Of a DNA stretch of 64,000 nucleotides, positions 1-8,457 are shown piece after piece. Position 1 is the first letter of the stretch. Each line of letters begins with the position of its first letter. A program made the translations under genes and the position numbers. Source of the stretch: Actinomycetales bacterium (lineage in GTDB: Bacteria > Actinomycetota > Actinomycetes > Actinomycetales > Dermatophilaceae); contig JADJVX010000018.1 of NCBI GenBank assembly GCA_016710385.1, forward strand, positions 186,001 to 250,000, read 5' to 3'. Under the pieces are notes generated by a model that was not told the origin of the DNA, did not search any database, and saw nothing but the letters and a program-made list of their open reading frames with translations.

Positions 1-1298
1 TGGTCGACTCGTTCGGGCTGCCCAAGCCCGCGACCCTGCGCCGGTATGCCGTCGACGCACCTCTGCTGGACGGCCCTGCGCTGCTGGGCTGGTTGGGTGA
101 CGACCACCCGATCGCCGACCGCATCCGGGCCATCCTCGACGTCGAGGGCGTCGAGGTCGGCGACCCCTTCGACACCCTCCCGGCTGCCGCCGTCATCGTG
201 GACCTCAGCGACATCCAGGGGCCGGCCGACCTCGAACGGCTGCGCGCGGTGGTGGCTCCCTCGCTCAAGAGACTAATGAGCAGCGGCAGGGTTCTCGTCA
301 TCGGCCGCCCGGAGGCGTCGGCCACGTCGGCGGCCCAAGCTGCGGCTCGGCGCGCCCTCGTGGGGGCGACCAAATCGGTCGCCAAGGAGCTGCGGGCAGG
401 TGCCACCGCCAACCTGCTGCTCGTCGCCGAGGGTGCCGACGACCAGATCGAAGCGGCGGTCCGGTTCCTGCTCTCGGGCCGGTCGGCCTATGTGTCCGGT
501 CAGGTCATCGAGGTGACCGGTGGTGGGCCAGCTGCGGAGCGCACCGAGTGGACCCAACCGCTGGCCGGCAAGGTCGCGGTGGTCACCGGCGCGGCCCGAG
601 GCATCGGGGCGGCGATCGCCGAAGTGCTCGCTCGCGACGGCGCGAGCATTGTGGCGGTCGACGTGCCGGCCGCGGGCCAGGCGCTCGCGGGGGTGGCCAA
701 CCGGTTGCGTGGCACCGCTCTGCAGGCCGATGTCACCGCCCCTGACGCGGGAGAGCGCATCGTCGATCACGCTCAATTGCGTCACGGCGGGCTGGACATC
801 GTCATCCACAACGCCGGCATCACCCGCGACAAGCTGCTGGCCAATACCGACGAAGCGCGCTGGGCCTCGGTCATCGGGGTCAACCTCGAGTCGATCCTGC
901 GGATGAACGACGCGATCCTGCGCCCGGGTGGGGTGAGCGACGGGGGCCGAATGGTCCTGGTCTCCTCGATCGCCGGGATCGCCGGCAACCGCGGGCAGAC
1001 CAACTACGGCGCGTCGAAGGCTGGCGTGATCGGGCTGACCCAATACCTGGGTCGGGACCGGGGGCTGCGCGCACGAGGGATCACCGTCAACGCCGTGGCC
1101 CCGGGCTTCATCGAGACCGAGATGACCGGAGCGGTGCCGTTCGCCACCCGCGAGATCGGTCGACGGCTCAACTCGCTGCAGCAAGGTGGACGGCCCGTCG
1201 ACGTTGCCGAAACCATCGCCTGGTTGTCGCAAGACGCCAACGCCGGGGTCTCGGGCCAGGTGGTGCGGGTCTGCGGCCAGAGTCTCATCGGCGCATGA
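1..1298 (+). CDS. fabG: 3-oxoacyl-thioester reductase, high-molecular-weight FabG (5' end outside window)
   Basis: NAD(P)H-dependent reductase of 3-oxoacyl-CoA/ACP in fatty-acid metabolism. The frame is open to the left edge from base 3, so the true start lies upstream and about 431 residues are visible. The N-terminal half is a degenerate Rossmann-like domain. The C-terminal half is a classical short-chain dehydrogenase with the TGxxxGIG cofactor motif (VVTGAARGIG), catalytic Ser in VLVSSIAG and the YGASK Tyr/Lys pair. This two-part build is that of the FabG4 type (Mycobacterium Rv0242c). The stop overlaps the next start as ATGA, so the two genes are translationally coupled, as in fabG4-htdX. 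A thiolase (FadA2 type) is expected just upstream, by inference. Confidence 0.88.
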   Translation, partial: VDSFGLPKPATLRRYAVDAPLLDGPALLGWLGDDHPIADRIRAILDVEGVEVGDPFDTLPAAAVIVDLSDIQGPADLERLRAVVAPSLKRLMSSGRVLVIGRPEASATSAAQAAARRALVGATKSVAKELRAGATANLLLVAEGADDQIEAAVRFLLSGRSAYVSGQVIEVTGGGPAAERTEWTQPLAGKVAVVTGAARGIGAAIAEVLARDGASIVAVDVPAAGQALAGVANRLRGTALQADVTAPDAGERIVDHAQLRHGGLDIVIHNAGITRDKLLANTDEARWASVIGVNLESILRMNDAILRPGGVSDGGRMVLVSSIAGIAGNRGQTNYGASKAGVIGLTQYLGRDRGLRARGITVNAVAPGFIETEMTGAVPFATREIGRRLNSLQQGGRPVDVAETIAWLSQDANAGVSGQVVRVCGQSLIGA

Positions 1299-2155
1299 CG
1301 ACTCGACTGGTCGTCACCGGCACGCCCGACCCGCTGTGGTTGGCTGCCCGGGCTGCCTTGCGGCGCAAGGGCGCACAGACACCCGAGGTGCCGGACGTCT
1401 CGCTGGAGCAGCACGGTTTGCGGGTCGACGTCGACAGACTCGCGGCCTATTCGGCCCTTTGCGGGTTCCGACTCGGCTCGGGTCTGCCGGTCACGTACCC
1501 CCTCGTGCTGGCCTTCCCGCTGCACGTCGCGCTCATGGCCAGGGACGACTTCCCCTTCCCGATCCTCGGCGCCGTGCACCTGGTCAACCGCATCACGTGG
1601 GTCCGCCCGGTGCTCGTCGACGAACCGCTCAGCCTTCACGTTCGAGCGGAGGGACGACGGGCCCACCGCAAGGGCCAGGTGCTCGACCTGGTCACCGACC
1701 TGCACGTCGACGGGGCTCGCGTCTGGCACTCCACGAGCACCTATCTGCTGCGGGGAACAGGGGACCCCAACGCCCCCTCGATCGAGCCGCCACCAGTGGC
1801 CGACCTCTCCCTTGGACCGGTCCGGTGGCGCGTCGACGCCGACACCGGACGGCGCTACGCCGCGGTGAGTGGCGATCGCAACCCCATCCACCTGAGCGCC
1901 CTGAGCGCCCGTCCCTTCGGTTTCCGGCATGCCATCGCGCACGGAATGTGGAGCTACGCCCGGGTGATGGCCCACACCGCCGCCCGGATGCCGTTCGCCG
2001 GCACGTCGACGGTGTGGTTCCGGGCGCCGATCCCGTTGCCCTCGACCGTCCGGCTCGCGACCGACGGCTCCGGGCGGCAGGTGGCCCTGCGAGGCATGGA
2101 TGACAGGACGGTTCACCTGGTCACCGCCACCAACTCCTTCGATGAGGGGCACTGA
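1295..2155 (+). CDS. MaoC-like 3-hydroxyacyl-thioester dehydratase (HtdX type)
   Basis: A 286-residue double-hotdog protein that probably dehydrates 3-hydroxyacyl-thioesters made by the preceding reductase. The C-terminal half carries the MaoC hydratase signature YAAVSGDRNPIHLS followed by FGFRHAIAHGMW, in which the Asp and His are the catalytic pair. The N-terminal half is the degenerate hotdog. The ATG overlaps the upstream stop by four bases. Order and size match Rv0241c (HtdX) beside FabG4. The exact chain-length preference cannot be read from sequence. Confidence 0.85.
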   Translation: MTTRLVVTGTPDPLWLAARAALRRKGAQTPEVPDVSLEQHGLRVDVDRLAAYSALCGFRLGSGLPVTYPLVLAFPLHVALMARDDFPFPILGAVHLVNRITWVRPVLVDEPLSLHVRAEGRRAHRKGQVLDLVTDLHVDGARVWHSTSTYLLRGTGDPNAPSIEPPPVADLSLGPVRWRVDADTGRRYAAVSGDRNPIHLSALSARPFGFRHAIAHGMWSYARVMAHTAARMPFAGTSTVWFRAPIPLPSTVRLATDGSGRQVALRGMDDRTVHLVTATNSFDEGH

Positions 2156-2295
2156 CCGGCCACTCGACCGGGGCAACCTCTGCGCCGGCCCGTCCACGAC
2201 GGAAACCGGGGCGCGACGGCATACCGTCGGCCGATAACCTTGCTGACCGGGCGTGCGCCGCGCGTCCGTCTGTGAACCGTCCCGAGGAGCACCCC

Positions 2296-4275
2296 GTGTC
2301 AGCCAGCATCAGCGTCGTCGTCGCCGGAGTCGAGCGGTCGGTCGCTGAGCAGACCACTGCTGCCGAGCTGTTCGGAGCCCAGCGCGACGTCGTCGTGGCC
2401 CGGGTCAACGGCGAACTGCGCGACCTCGCCCACTCGCTGGCCGATGGCGACGTCGTCGAGCCGGTGCGGGTCGACGAGCCCGACGGCCTCATGGTGCTGC
2501 GCCACTCCTGCGCGCACGTCCTTGCCCAAGCGGTCCAGCAGGTCAACCCCGCCGCGAAGCTCGGCATCGGGCCGCCGATCCGTGACGGCTTCTACTACGA
2601 CTTCAAGGTCGATACGCCCTTCACGCCCGAGGACCTCAAGAACCTCGAGAAGGTCATGCAGCGGATCATCAACGAAGGCCAGGTCTTCGTGCGCCGCGAG
2701 GTCACCGACGAAGACGCTCTCGTCGAGTTGGCCGCCGAACCGTTCAAGTGCGAGCTCATTGGCCTCAAAGGCGGCGCCAGCGAGGATGCCGCAGAAGGAG
2801 CGTCGGTGGAGGTCGGCGGCGCCCAGCTGACGATCTACGACAACATCCGCCGCGATGGCACGCGTGCGTGGGGCGACCTGTGCCGCGGTCCGCACATCCC
2901 GACGACCAAACTGCTCGGCAACGCCTACAAGGTGATGCGCAGCAGCGCGGCATACTGGCGAGGCGACCAGGCCAACGAACAACTCCAGCGTGTCTACGGC
3001 ACCGCCTGGCCGACGAAAGCCGACCTCACGGCATACCTCGACCGGCTGGCCGAAGCCGAGCGACGTGACCACCGCAAGCTCGGGGTCGAGCTGGACCTCT
3101 TCTCATTCCCCGACGAAATCGGCTCTGGCCTGCCGGTTTTCCACCCCAAGGGCGGTGTGCTCAAACGGGAGATGGAGGACTATGTCCGGCGGCGGCACAT
3201 CGAGGAAGGCTTCGACTACGTCGGCACGCCACACATCTCCAAAGAGGGGCTGTTCCACACCTCGGGACACCTGCCCTACTACGCGGACACGATGTTCCCG
3301 CCGATGGAGATGGAGGGCAGCGACTATTACCTCAAGGCGATGAACTGCCCGATGCACAACCTCATCTACCGGTCGCGGGGGCGGTCCTACCGCGATCTGC
3401 CGATGCGGCTGTTCGAGTTCGGGTCGGTCTACCGCTTCGAGAAGTCCGGGGTCGTGCACGGCCTCACCCGAGTGCGAGGAATGACGCAGGACGACTCGCA
3501 CTCCTACGTGACCAAAGAGCAGGCCGGCGACGAGGTCAAGCACCTGCTCGGCTTCGTCCTGTCGCTGCTGCGTGACTTCGGGTTGTCCGACTTCTATCTC
3601 GAGTTGTCCACCCGCGACGACAAGAAGAAGGACAAGTTCGTGGGGTCGGACGAGGACTGGGCGGCGGCCACGGCGGTCCTCGAGCAGGTATGCCGTGACA
3701 CGGGGCTGGATCTCGTGCCCGACCCCGGTGGCGCGGCGTTCTACGGGCCCAAGGTGTCGGTGCAGGCCACGGACGCCATCGGGCGCACCTGGCAACTCTC
3801 GACGATCCAGTACGACTTCAACCAGCCGGCCGGCTTCGGTCTGGAGTACCAGGCTGCGGACGGCTCGCGTCAGCAGCCGGTCATGATCCATTCGGCCAAG
3901 TTCGGGTCGATCGAGCGGTTCATCGGGGTGTTGACCGAGCACTATGCCGGTGCGTTCCCGGTCTGGCTCTCGCCAGTGCAGGTGCTCGGGGTCCCGGTGG
4001 CCGATGAATACGTCGACTACCTGCGCACCGTGCTCGACGCCCTCGCCGCGCGGGGCGTGCGGGTCGAGCTCGACGAGAGCGACGACCGGTTCCCCAAGAA
4101 GATCCGCAACGCCAGCAAGTCCAAGGTGCCCTATGTGCTCATCGCCGGTGAGGACGACCGGGCCGCCGGCGCGGTGTCGTTCCGGATGCGCGACGGCAGC
4201 CAGCGCAACGGCATACCGGTCGAGCACGCGATCGACGAGATCGTCGAAGCCATCCGCAGCAAGGCCCAGGTCTGA
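2296..4275 (+). CDS. thrS: threonyl-tRNA synthetase
   Basis: Cytoplasmic class II synthetase that charges tRNA-Thr, 659 residues. Domains in order: TGS (about 1-65), the SAD editing domain (HSCAHVLAQAV, then RRDGTRAWGDLCRGPH), the catalytic core with zinc-ligand Cys in MNCPMHN (near residue 351) and motif 2 RVRGMTQDDSH, and the anticodon-binding domain after PVWLSPVQV. GTG at 2296 is chosen because GAGGAG lies six bases before it. GTG at 2272 would add eight residues but has no ribosome site. It heads the conserved thrS-HIT-pgsA-pimA block. Confidence 0.96.
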   Translation: MSASISVVVAGVERSVAEQTTAAELFGAQRDVVVARVNGELRDLAHSLADGDVVEPVRVDEPDGLMVLRHSCAHVLAQAVQQVNPAAKLGIGPPIRDGFYYDFKVDTPFTPEDLKNLEKVMQRIINEGQVFVRREVTDEDALVELAAEPFKCELIGLKGGASEDAAEGASVEVGGAQLTIYDNIRRDGTRAWGDLCRGPHIPTTKLLGNAYKVMRSSAAYWRGDQANEQLQRVYGTAWPTKADLTAYLDRLAEAERRDHRKLGVELDLFSFPDEIGSGLPVFHPKGGVLKREMEDYVRRRHIEEGFDYVGTPHISKEGLFHTSGHLPYYADTMFPPMEMEGSDYYLKAMNCPMHNLIYRSRGRSYRDLPMRLFEFGSVYRFEKSGVVHGLTRVRGMTQDDSHSYVTKEQAGDEVKHLLGFVLSLLRDFGLSDFYLELSTRDDKKKDKFVGSDEDWAAATAVLEQVCRDTGLDLVPDPGGAAFYGPKVSVQATDAIGRTWQLSTIQYDFNQPAGFGLEYQAADGSRQQPVMIHSAKFGSIERFIGVLTEHYAGAFPVWLSPVQVLGVPVADEYVDYLRTVLDALAARGVRVELDESDDRFPKKIRNASKSKVPYVLIAGEDDRAAGAVSFRMRDGSQRNGIPVEHAIDEIVEAIRSKAQV

Positions 4276-4287
4276 GCGACCCCGCCC

Positions 4288-4293
4288 TAGACT
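4288..4293 (+). promoter_or_regulatory. -10 element for a leaderless HIT transcript
   Basis: TAGACT ends seven bases before the ATG at 4301, so transcription would begin at or next to the start codon. No Shine-Dalgarno sequence is visible. The same spacing recurs at several other starts in this window. Confidence 0.5.
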
Positions 4294-4300
4294 CCTGCGC

Positions 4301-4858
4301 ATGAGCGACCCGGTGACCATCGAGGGCCCGAGCGATTTCGCCCGGGTCCCCGATGGTTTCGAACGACTGTGGACGCCCCATCGGATGGTCTACATCGAGG
4401 GGCAACGCCCCAGCGACGAGGCGGGGGAGGGCTGCCCGTTCTGCGCAGCCCCGACTCGCGACGACGCTGCCGGACTCATCGTCCACCGGGGTGAGCTCTG
4501 TTACGTCGTGATGAACCTCTTCCCCTACAACCCCGGTCATGTCCTGGTCTGTCCCTACCGGCACGTGCCCCGGTATGTCGACCTCACCGACGACGAGACC
4601 GTCGAGTTCACCCTGCTGACCAAGCAGGTGGTGCGCACCCTGGAGGCCACCTCGGCGCCGATGGGTTTCAACATCGGGATGAACCAGGGCCAGGTCGCCG
4701 GAGCCGGGGTCGCAGCGCACTTGCACCAACACGTCGTGCCGCGATGGGGAGGGGATTCCAACTTCCTGCCGATCATCGCCCAGACCAAGGCGCTGCCGCT
4801 GCTCATCGAGGATGTCCGCGCTCGGCTCGCGGCGGCCTGGCCGGGGGCATCCGGCTGA
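4301..4858 (+). CDS. HIT-family AP4A phosphorylase/hydrolase-like protein
   Basis: A 185-residue histidine-triad nucleotidyl protein. The triad HLHQHVV places His at 140, 142 and 144. A CPFC pair at 45-48 is the zinc knuckle seen in actinobacterial Rv2613c-type AP4A phosphorylases. The frame stays open far upstream, but the ATG at 4301 follows the thrS stop and sits behind a TAGACT box. It lies between thrS and pgsA exactly as in mycobacteria. Family and location are clear. The substrate is inferred from Rv2613c. Confidence 0.87.
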   Translation: MSDPVTIEGPSDFARVPDGFERLWTPHRMVYIEGQRPSDEAGEGCPFCAAPTRDDAAGLIVHRGELCYVVMNLFPYNPGHVLVCPYRHVPRYVDLTDDETVEFTLLTKQVVRTLEATSAPMGFNIGMNQGQVAGAGVAAHLHQHVVPRWGGDSNFLPIIAQTKALPLLIEDVRARLAAAWPGASG

Positions 4859-4996
4859 GTCTGCGCGGCACCTTCCGTGGGCCGACAACCAGCGGGTATG
4901 CCGTGCGACGACCGGTTCGGCGCCCGGGTGTGGCGCGGGGGCAGCTCCGGCTCGCACCGTTAGTCTGAATCCACTGCCCACTCTGCCGAGGACCAC

Positions 4997-5605
4997 ATGC
5001 TGAACCGTCTGATGCGCACGACCTGGACCAAGGTCATGACGCCGATCGCCAAGGCATTCCTCGCCCTCGGCATCAGCCCCGACGTCGTCACCGTCGTCGG
5101 CACTCTGGGGGTCTGTTTCGGAGCGTTGGCCTTCTACCCCCGAGGGGAGTTCCTCGTCGGCACCCTGGTCATCGTCGCGTTCATCTTCAGCGACAACGTC
5201 GACGGTGTCATGGCCCGACTGTCCGAACGACAAGGTGTCTGGGGAGCCTTCCTTGATTCCACGCTCGACCGAGTCGGCGACGCAGCGATCTTCGGCGGGT
5301 TAGTGCTCTACTTCGCCGGCCCGGGAGCCGACCTGATGCGCGCCGGACTCGCCCTGGCCTGCCTCATCCTCGGCATGGTCGTGTCCTACGCGAAGGCGCG
5401 GGCCGAGGGCCTCAACCTCACCTGCAATGTCGGCATCGCGGAACGAGCCGACCGGCTCTTCGCGGTGTTGCTGGCCACCGGTCTGGTCGGGCTCGGCTTA
5501 CCCGGCTGGATCCTCACCCTCGTGCTGGGGCTCCTGGCGCTCGCGAGTGCGGTCACGGTGGTGCAGCGCATGCATGTCGTCCATCGCCAGGCGGTTCGGG
5601 CGTGA
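4997..5605 (+). CDS. pgsA: phosphatidylinositol phosphate synthase (CDP-alcohol phosphatidyltransferase)
   Basis: Integral membrane enzyme, 202 residues, joining CDP-diacylglycerol to inositol phosphate at the start of PI and PIM synthesis. The full signature is present: D66xxD69G70xxA73R74, eight residues, G83, three residues, D87, three residues, D91. The C-terminal half is mostly hydrophobic helices. GAGGA precedes the ATG. The stop overlaps the GTG of the acyltransferase gene. PI specificity rather than glycerophosphate is inferred from its place beside the PIM acyltransferase and PimA genes. Confidence 0.9.
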   Translation: MLNRLMRTTWTKVMTPIAKAFLALGISPDVVTVVGTLGVCFGALAFYPRGEFLVGTLVIVAFIFSDNVDGVMARLSERQGVWGAFLDSTLDRVGDAAIFGGLVLYFAGPGADLMRAGLALACLILGMVVSYAKARAEGLNLTCNVGIAERADRLFAVLLATGLVGLGLPGWILTLVLGLLALASAVTVVQRMHVVHRQAVRA

Positions 5606-6622
5606 TTGCGCTGCCCGAATGGGCGACCATCGCCGGATATCGGACCGCGTGGGCAGCGGTGCGCTGGATGCCGGCCGGGGCGGCATACCGGATGTTCGAT
5701 CAGATCGCCGATGTCATGGTGCGCCGCGGGGGTAATGGGCTGGCCCGGCTGCGTGCCAACTACGCCCGAGTGCGTCCCGAGCTGTCCGACCGCGAGCTCG
5801 ATGACCTGGTGCGCCAGGGCCTGCGCTCCTATCTGCGTTATGCCTGCGACGCCTTCCGCCTCCCGGACCGCACGCCCGAGGAACTCGATCGCACGGTCCG
5901 TCCGATCGGCGACGGCCCGGTCCGCGAGCACCTGGCGGCCGGTCGATCGGTCGTGGTGTTCGTCGCTCACATGGGTAACTGGGACGCCGCGGGGGCTTGG
6001 TCGACCTCGCACCTGGCACCGGTGACCACCGTGGCCGAGCGGCTCGAGCCCGAGGCAGTTTTTCCAGGAGTTCTTCGCCTTCCGCGAGAAGCTCGGGATG
6101 ACGATCCTCCCGCTCACCGGTGGACCGGACCCGTTTACGGGCCTCAAGGCGGCCGTGCAGCGCGGTGATTTCGTTGCCTTGGTGGCTGACCGCGACCTGA
6201 CTCGCGGCGGCGTCGAGGTGGACTTCTGTGGCCTGCGGGCGCGAATGGCCAAGGGCCCGGCCGTGCTGGCGCTGCAGAGCGGTGCACCATTGTTTGCCGC
6301 CGAAATTCATTACGAGAGGGCGCAGCCCGGGCGGGGCATCAACGGCTACGAAGTGGTCGTCGGGTTCTCAGAGCAGATTGTGGTGCCCGAGCAGGGCACG
6401 ACGGCACAGCGTGTAGCGGCGATGACCCAGGCGTGCGCCACCTTCCTGGAAGGGGCGATTCGGGCGCATACCGAGGACTGGCACATGATGCAGCGGGTGT
6501 TCGTCGACGATCTCGATCCGGCCCGGGTGGCCCGCACCGCCGCCGAGGAGCCCGAGCCAGCTTCTTCCGAGCCAGCTTCTTCCGAAGCCGCCCTGTCCGC
6601 GCCGCCCGAGGCGACGCCATGA
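5602..6622 (+). pseudogene. phosphatidylinositol mannoside acyltransferase, frameshifted
   Basis: LPLAT-family acyltransferase (Rv2611c/PatA type) that acylates PIM1/PIM2 at the membrane. The first frame runs from GTG 5602 through the HxxxxD-type motif HMGNWDAAG and VAERLEPEAV. It is then lost after a run of five T at 6059-6063. The second frame resumes with FFAFREKLGMTILPLTGGPD and runs to 6622. Removing one T gives a continuous 339-residue protein of normal family size. It is either a sequencing error or a real one-base insertion. The tail has a tandem 15-bp repeat at 6554-6583 encoding EPASS twice. The stop overlaps the pimA start. Confidence 0.85.
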
Positions 6623-7818
6623 GGGTCGGCATCGTCTGTCCATACTCCTTCGACATCCCCGGTGGGGTGCAGTACCACGTGCGAGATCTCGCGGAGATTC
6701 TCATCGCCCGCGGTCACCAGGTCTCGGTCCTGGCACCTGCCGACGACGAGACTCCGCTGCCGCCGTATGTGGTGTCCGCGGGACGGGCCATCCCGGTGCG
6801 TTACAACGGCTCGGTGGCCCGGCTCAACTTCGGTCCCATCACCAACGCCCGGGTCAACGGCTGGCTGGACCGCGGCCGGTTTGACCTGATCCACATCCAC
6901 GAACCCATCACCCCCTCGATCGGCTCCCTGGCTCTGTGGGCGGCCGAGTGTCCGATCGTCGCCACCTTCCACACCTCAAACCTGCGCTCCCGGGCCATGC
7001 AGGTGTCCTACCCGTTCTTCCGACCCAGCCTGGAGAAGATTCTCGGCCGCATCGCAGTCTCCGAGGACGCCCGTCGGACTGTGACGACACACTTTGGGGG
7101 AGAGCCGGTCGTCATCCCCAACGGTGTCTACGTCGACCGCTTCGCAGGCGCCGAGGTCAACCCCTCTTGGCAGGGCACCCCGGAGCGTCCGACAGTCGCC
7201 TTTCTGGGCCGGATGGCCGAACCCCGCAAAGGTATGCCGGTCCTGGCCGCTGCGCTCCCGGCCATCCGGCGCGAGCTGCCTGGCATCCGGGTGCTCGTGG
7301 CTGGCCCTGGTGACCCCGACGAAGTGCGCGCTCAGCTGCGACCGGAGGATGTCGACGCGCTGGAGTTCCTCGGTGCGGTCAGTGACGCCGACAAGGCCAG
7401 TCTGTTGCGCTCCGTCGACGTCTACATCGCGCCCAACACCGGGGGGGAGAGCTTCGGCATCATCCTCATCGAGGCGATGGCGGCCGGCGCGGCGGTGCTG
7501 GCCAGCGACATTCCTGCCTTCGTGCGGGTGCTCGACGCCGGGAAGGCCGGGGTGACCTTCCGCAACGAGGATCCCGCCGACCTCGCCGCTCAGTTGGTGG
7601 CCCTGTTGCGAGACGGGGCCGCACGAGCCGAGGTCGCCGCTCGGGGGAGGCGCCGGGCGGACGTGTTCGACTGGGGAGTGGTGGCCGACCAGATCGCCAT
7701 GGTCTACGAAACCGTGCTCGAAGGAGCCGCGATGGCTCGCGTGCCGGTCACCGGCCCGCAACGAGTCATCGGTCGTTTCCGTCGAGCGGCGCGAGGCGAA
7801 TCCGGTGATGACGGATGA
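6619..7818 (+). CDS. pimA: phosphatidylinositol alpha-mannosyltransferase PimA
   Basis: GT4 glycosyltransferase, 399 residues, adding the first mannose from GDP-mannose to phosphatidylinositol on the inner face of the membrane. The N-terminal MRVGIVCPYSFDIPGGVQYH has the acceptor-side Gly-Gly loop. The C-terminal Rossmann domain has FLGRMAEPRKGMPVL and the ExxxE-type donor motif GESFGIILIEAMAAG. The ATG at 6619 overlaps the previous stop. Longer in-frame extensions upstream lie inside the acyltransferase gene and are not credible. Confidence 0.94.
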   Translation: MRVGIVCPYSFDIPGGVQYHVRDLAEILIARGHQVSVLAPADDETPLPPYVVSAGRAIPVRYNGSVARLNFGPITNARVNGWLDRGRFDLIHIHEPITPSIGSLALWAAECPIVATFHTSNLRSRAMQVSYPFFRPSLEKILGRIAVSEDARRTVTTHFGGEPVVIPNGVYVDRFAGAEVNPSWQGTPERPTVAFLGRMAEPRKGMPVLAAALPAIRRELPGIRVLVAGPGDPDEVRAQLRPEDVDALEFLGAVSDADKASLLRSVDVYIAPNTGGESFGIILIEAMAAGAAVLASDIPAFVRVLDAGKAGVTFRNEDPADLAAQLVALLRDGAARAEVAARGRRRADVFDWGVVADQIAMVYETVLEGAAMARVPVTGPQRVIGRFRRAARGESGDDG

Positions 7819-8396
7819 CCAGGTCGGACTGGATCTTCGCCGCCGTCGGCGTGCTGGTGGCCTTGGGGTGGTATCTCAGCTACAGCGCGGCCCGTCTCGA
7901 CCGGTTGCACGCGCGGGTCGAAGGCACCTTGGCCGCCCTTGATGCGCAGCTGGTGCGTCGCGCGGAGGCCACTCTGGAGCTGGTGAACTCCGCAACGCTG
8001 GACGCGGCCAGCTCGCTCATGCTCGCCAGCGCAGCCTCCGACTCCCTGGCCATGTCTGAACTGGCTGAGGCCGACATCGAGTCCCAGCGGTTCGGACATG
8101 ACCGCGAGAGTGTGGAGTCCGACCTCACCGAAGCGCTGACTCAGGTGCTCGGCGAGGAAACCTTGGCGCACTTGGCTCGCGAGGGTGCCGCCGACAGCGA
8201 TGGTCTGCAGGCACTCGGCCGCGTGCGAGCCACATGCCTGCGAGTCCAGTTGGCCCGGCGCTTCCACAACGGTGCGGTGACGGATGTGCGGATGGTGCGC
8301 CGGAAGTGGACCGTGCGGGTCTTCCGGCTGGCCGGGCACGCGGCGATGCCGCAGACGGTCGAGTTCCGCGACGCCCTGCCCGCTGGCTGGGCGTAA
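7815..8396 (+). CDS. membrane-anchored hypothetical protein, weakly LemA-like
   Basis: A 193-residue protein with one N-terminal transmembrane helix (about residues 5-22, IFAAVGVLVALGWYLSY) followed by an Ala-rich helical region. The stretch RLHARVEGTLAALDAQLVRR resembles the start of LemA-family helices, but the match is short and by eye only. It overlaps pimA by ATGA and so belongs to the PIM operon. No catalytic motif is visible. Its function is unknown. Confidence 0.7.
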   Translation: MTRSDWIFAAVGVLVALGWYLSYSAARLDRLHARVEGTLAALDAQLVRRAEATLELVNSATLDAASSLMLASAASDSLAMSELAEADIESQRFGHDRESVESDLTEALTQVLGEETLAHLAREGAADSDGLQALGRVRATCLRVQLARRFHNGAVTDVRMVRRKWTVRVFRLAGHAAMPQTVEFRDALPAGWA

Positions 8397-8413
8397 CGGC
8401 ATACCCGTAGTTG

Positions 8414-8457
8414 CTTTCCATTGCGGAAAGTTAGTGGTAGCTTTCCACAATGGAAAA
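8414..8457 (+). promoter_or_regulatory. double inverted-repeat operator overlapping the start codon
   Basis: Two similar palindromes stand 27 bases apart, centre to centre. The first is CTTTCC-ATTGC-GGAAAG (8414-8430). The second is TTTCC-ACAAT-GGAAA (8442-8456), and the ATG of the next gene (8450-8452) lies inside it. The gene pair downstream encodes a membrane protein and a winged-helix regulator. Autorepression through these sites, and a leaderless or very short mRNA leader, are inferred. Confidence 0.7.

Noticed and set aside
1004..2197. Long open frames on the minus strand opposite fabG/htdX and elsewhere
   Set aside because: They mirror the third-position GC pattern of clear plus-strand genes and have Arg/Pro/Gly-rich, unconserved translations.
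2156..2295. A T-box or other leader riboswitch before thrS
   Set aside because: The gap is only 140 bases, with no T-box bulge sequence or specifier stem that I can see.
6554..6583. Tandem 15-bp repeat in the PIM acyltransferase tail as a phase-variation switch
   Set aside because: The unit is a multiple of three, so copy change would not shift the frame. The actual frameshift lies elsewhere, at the T run.
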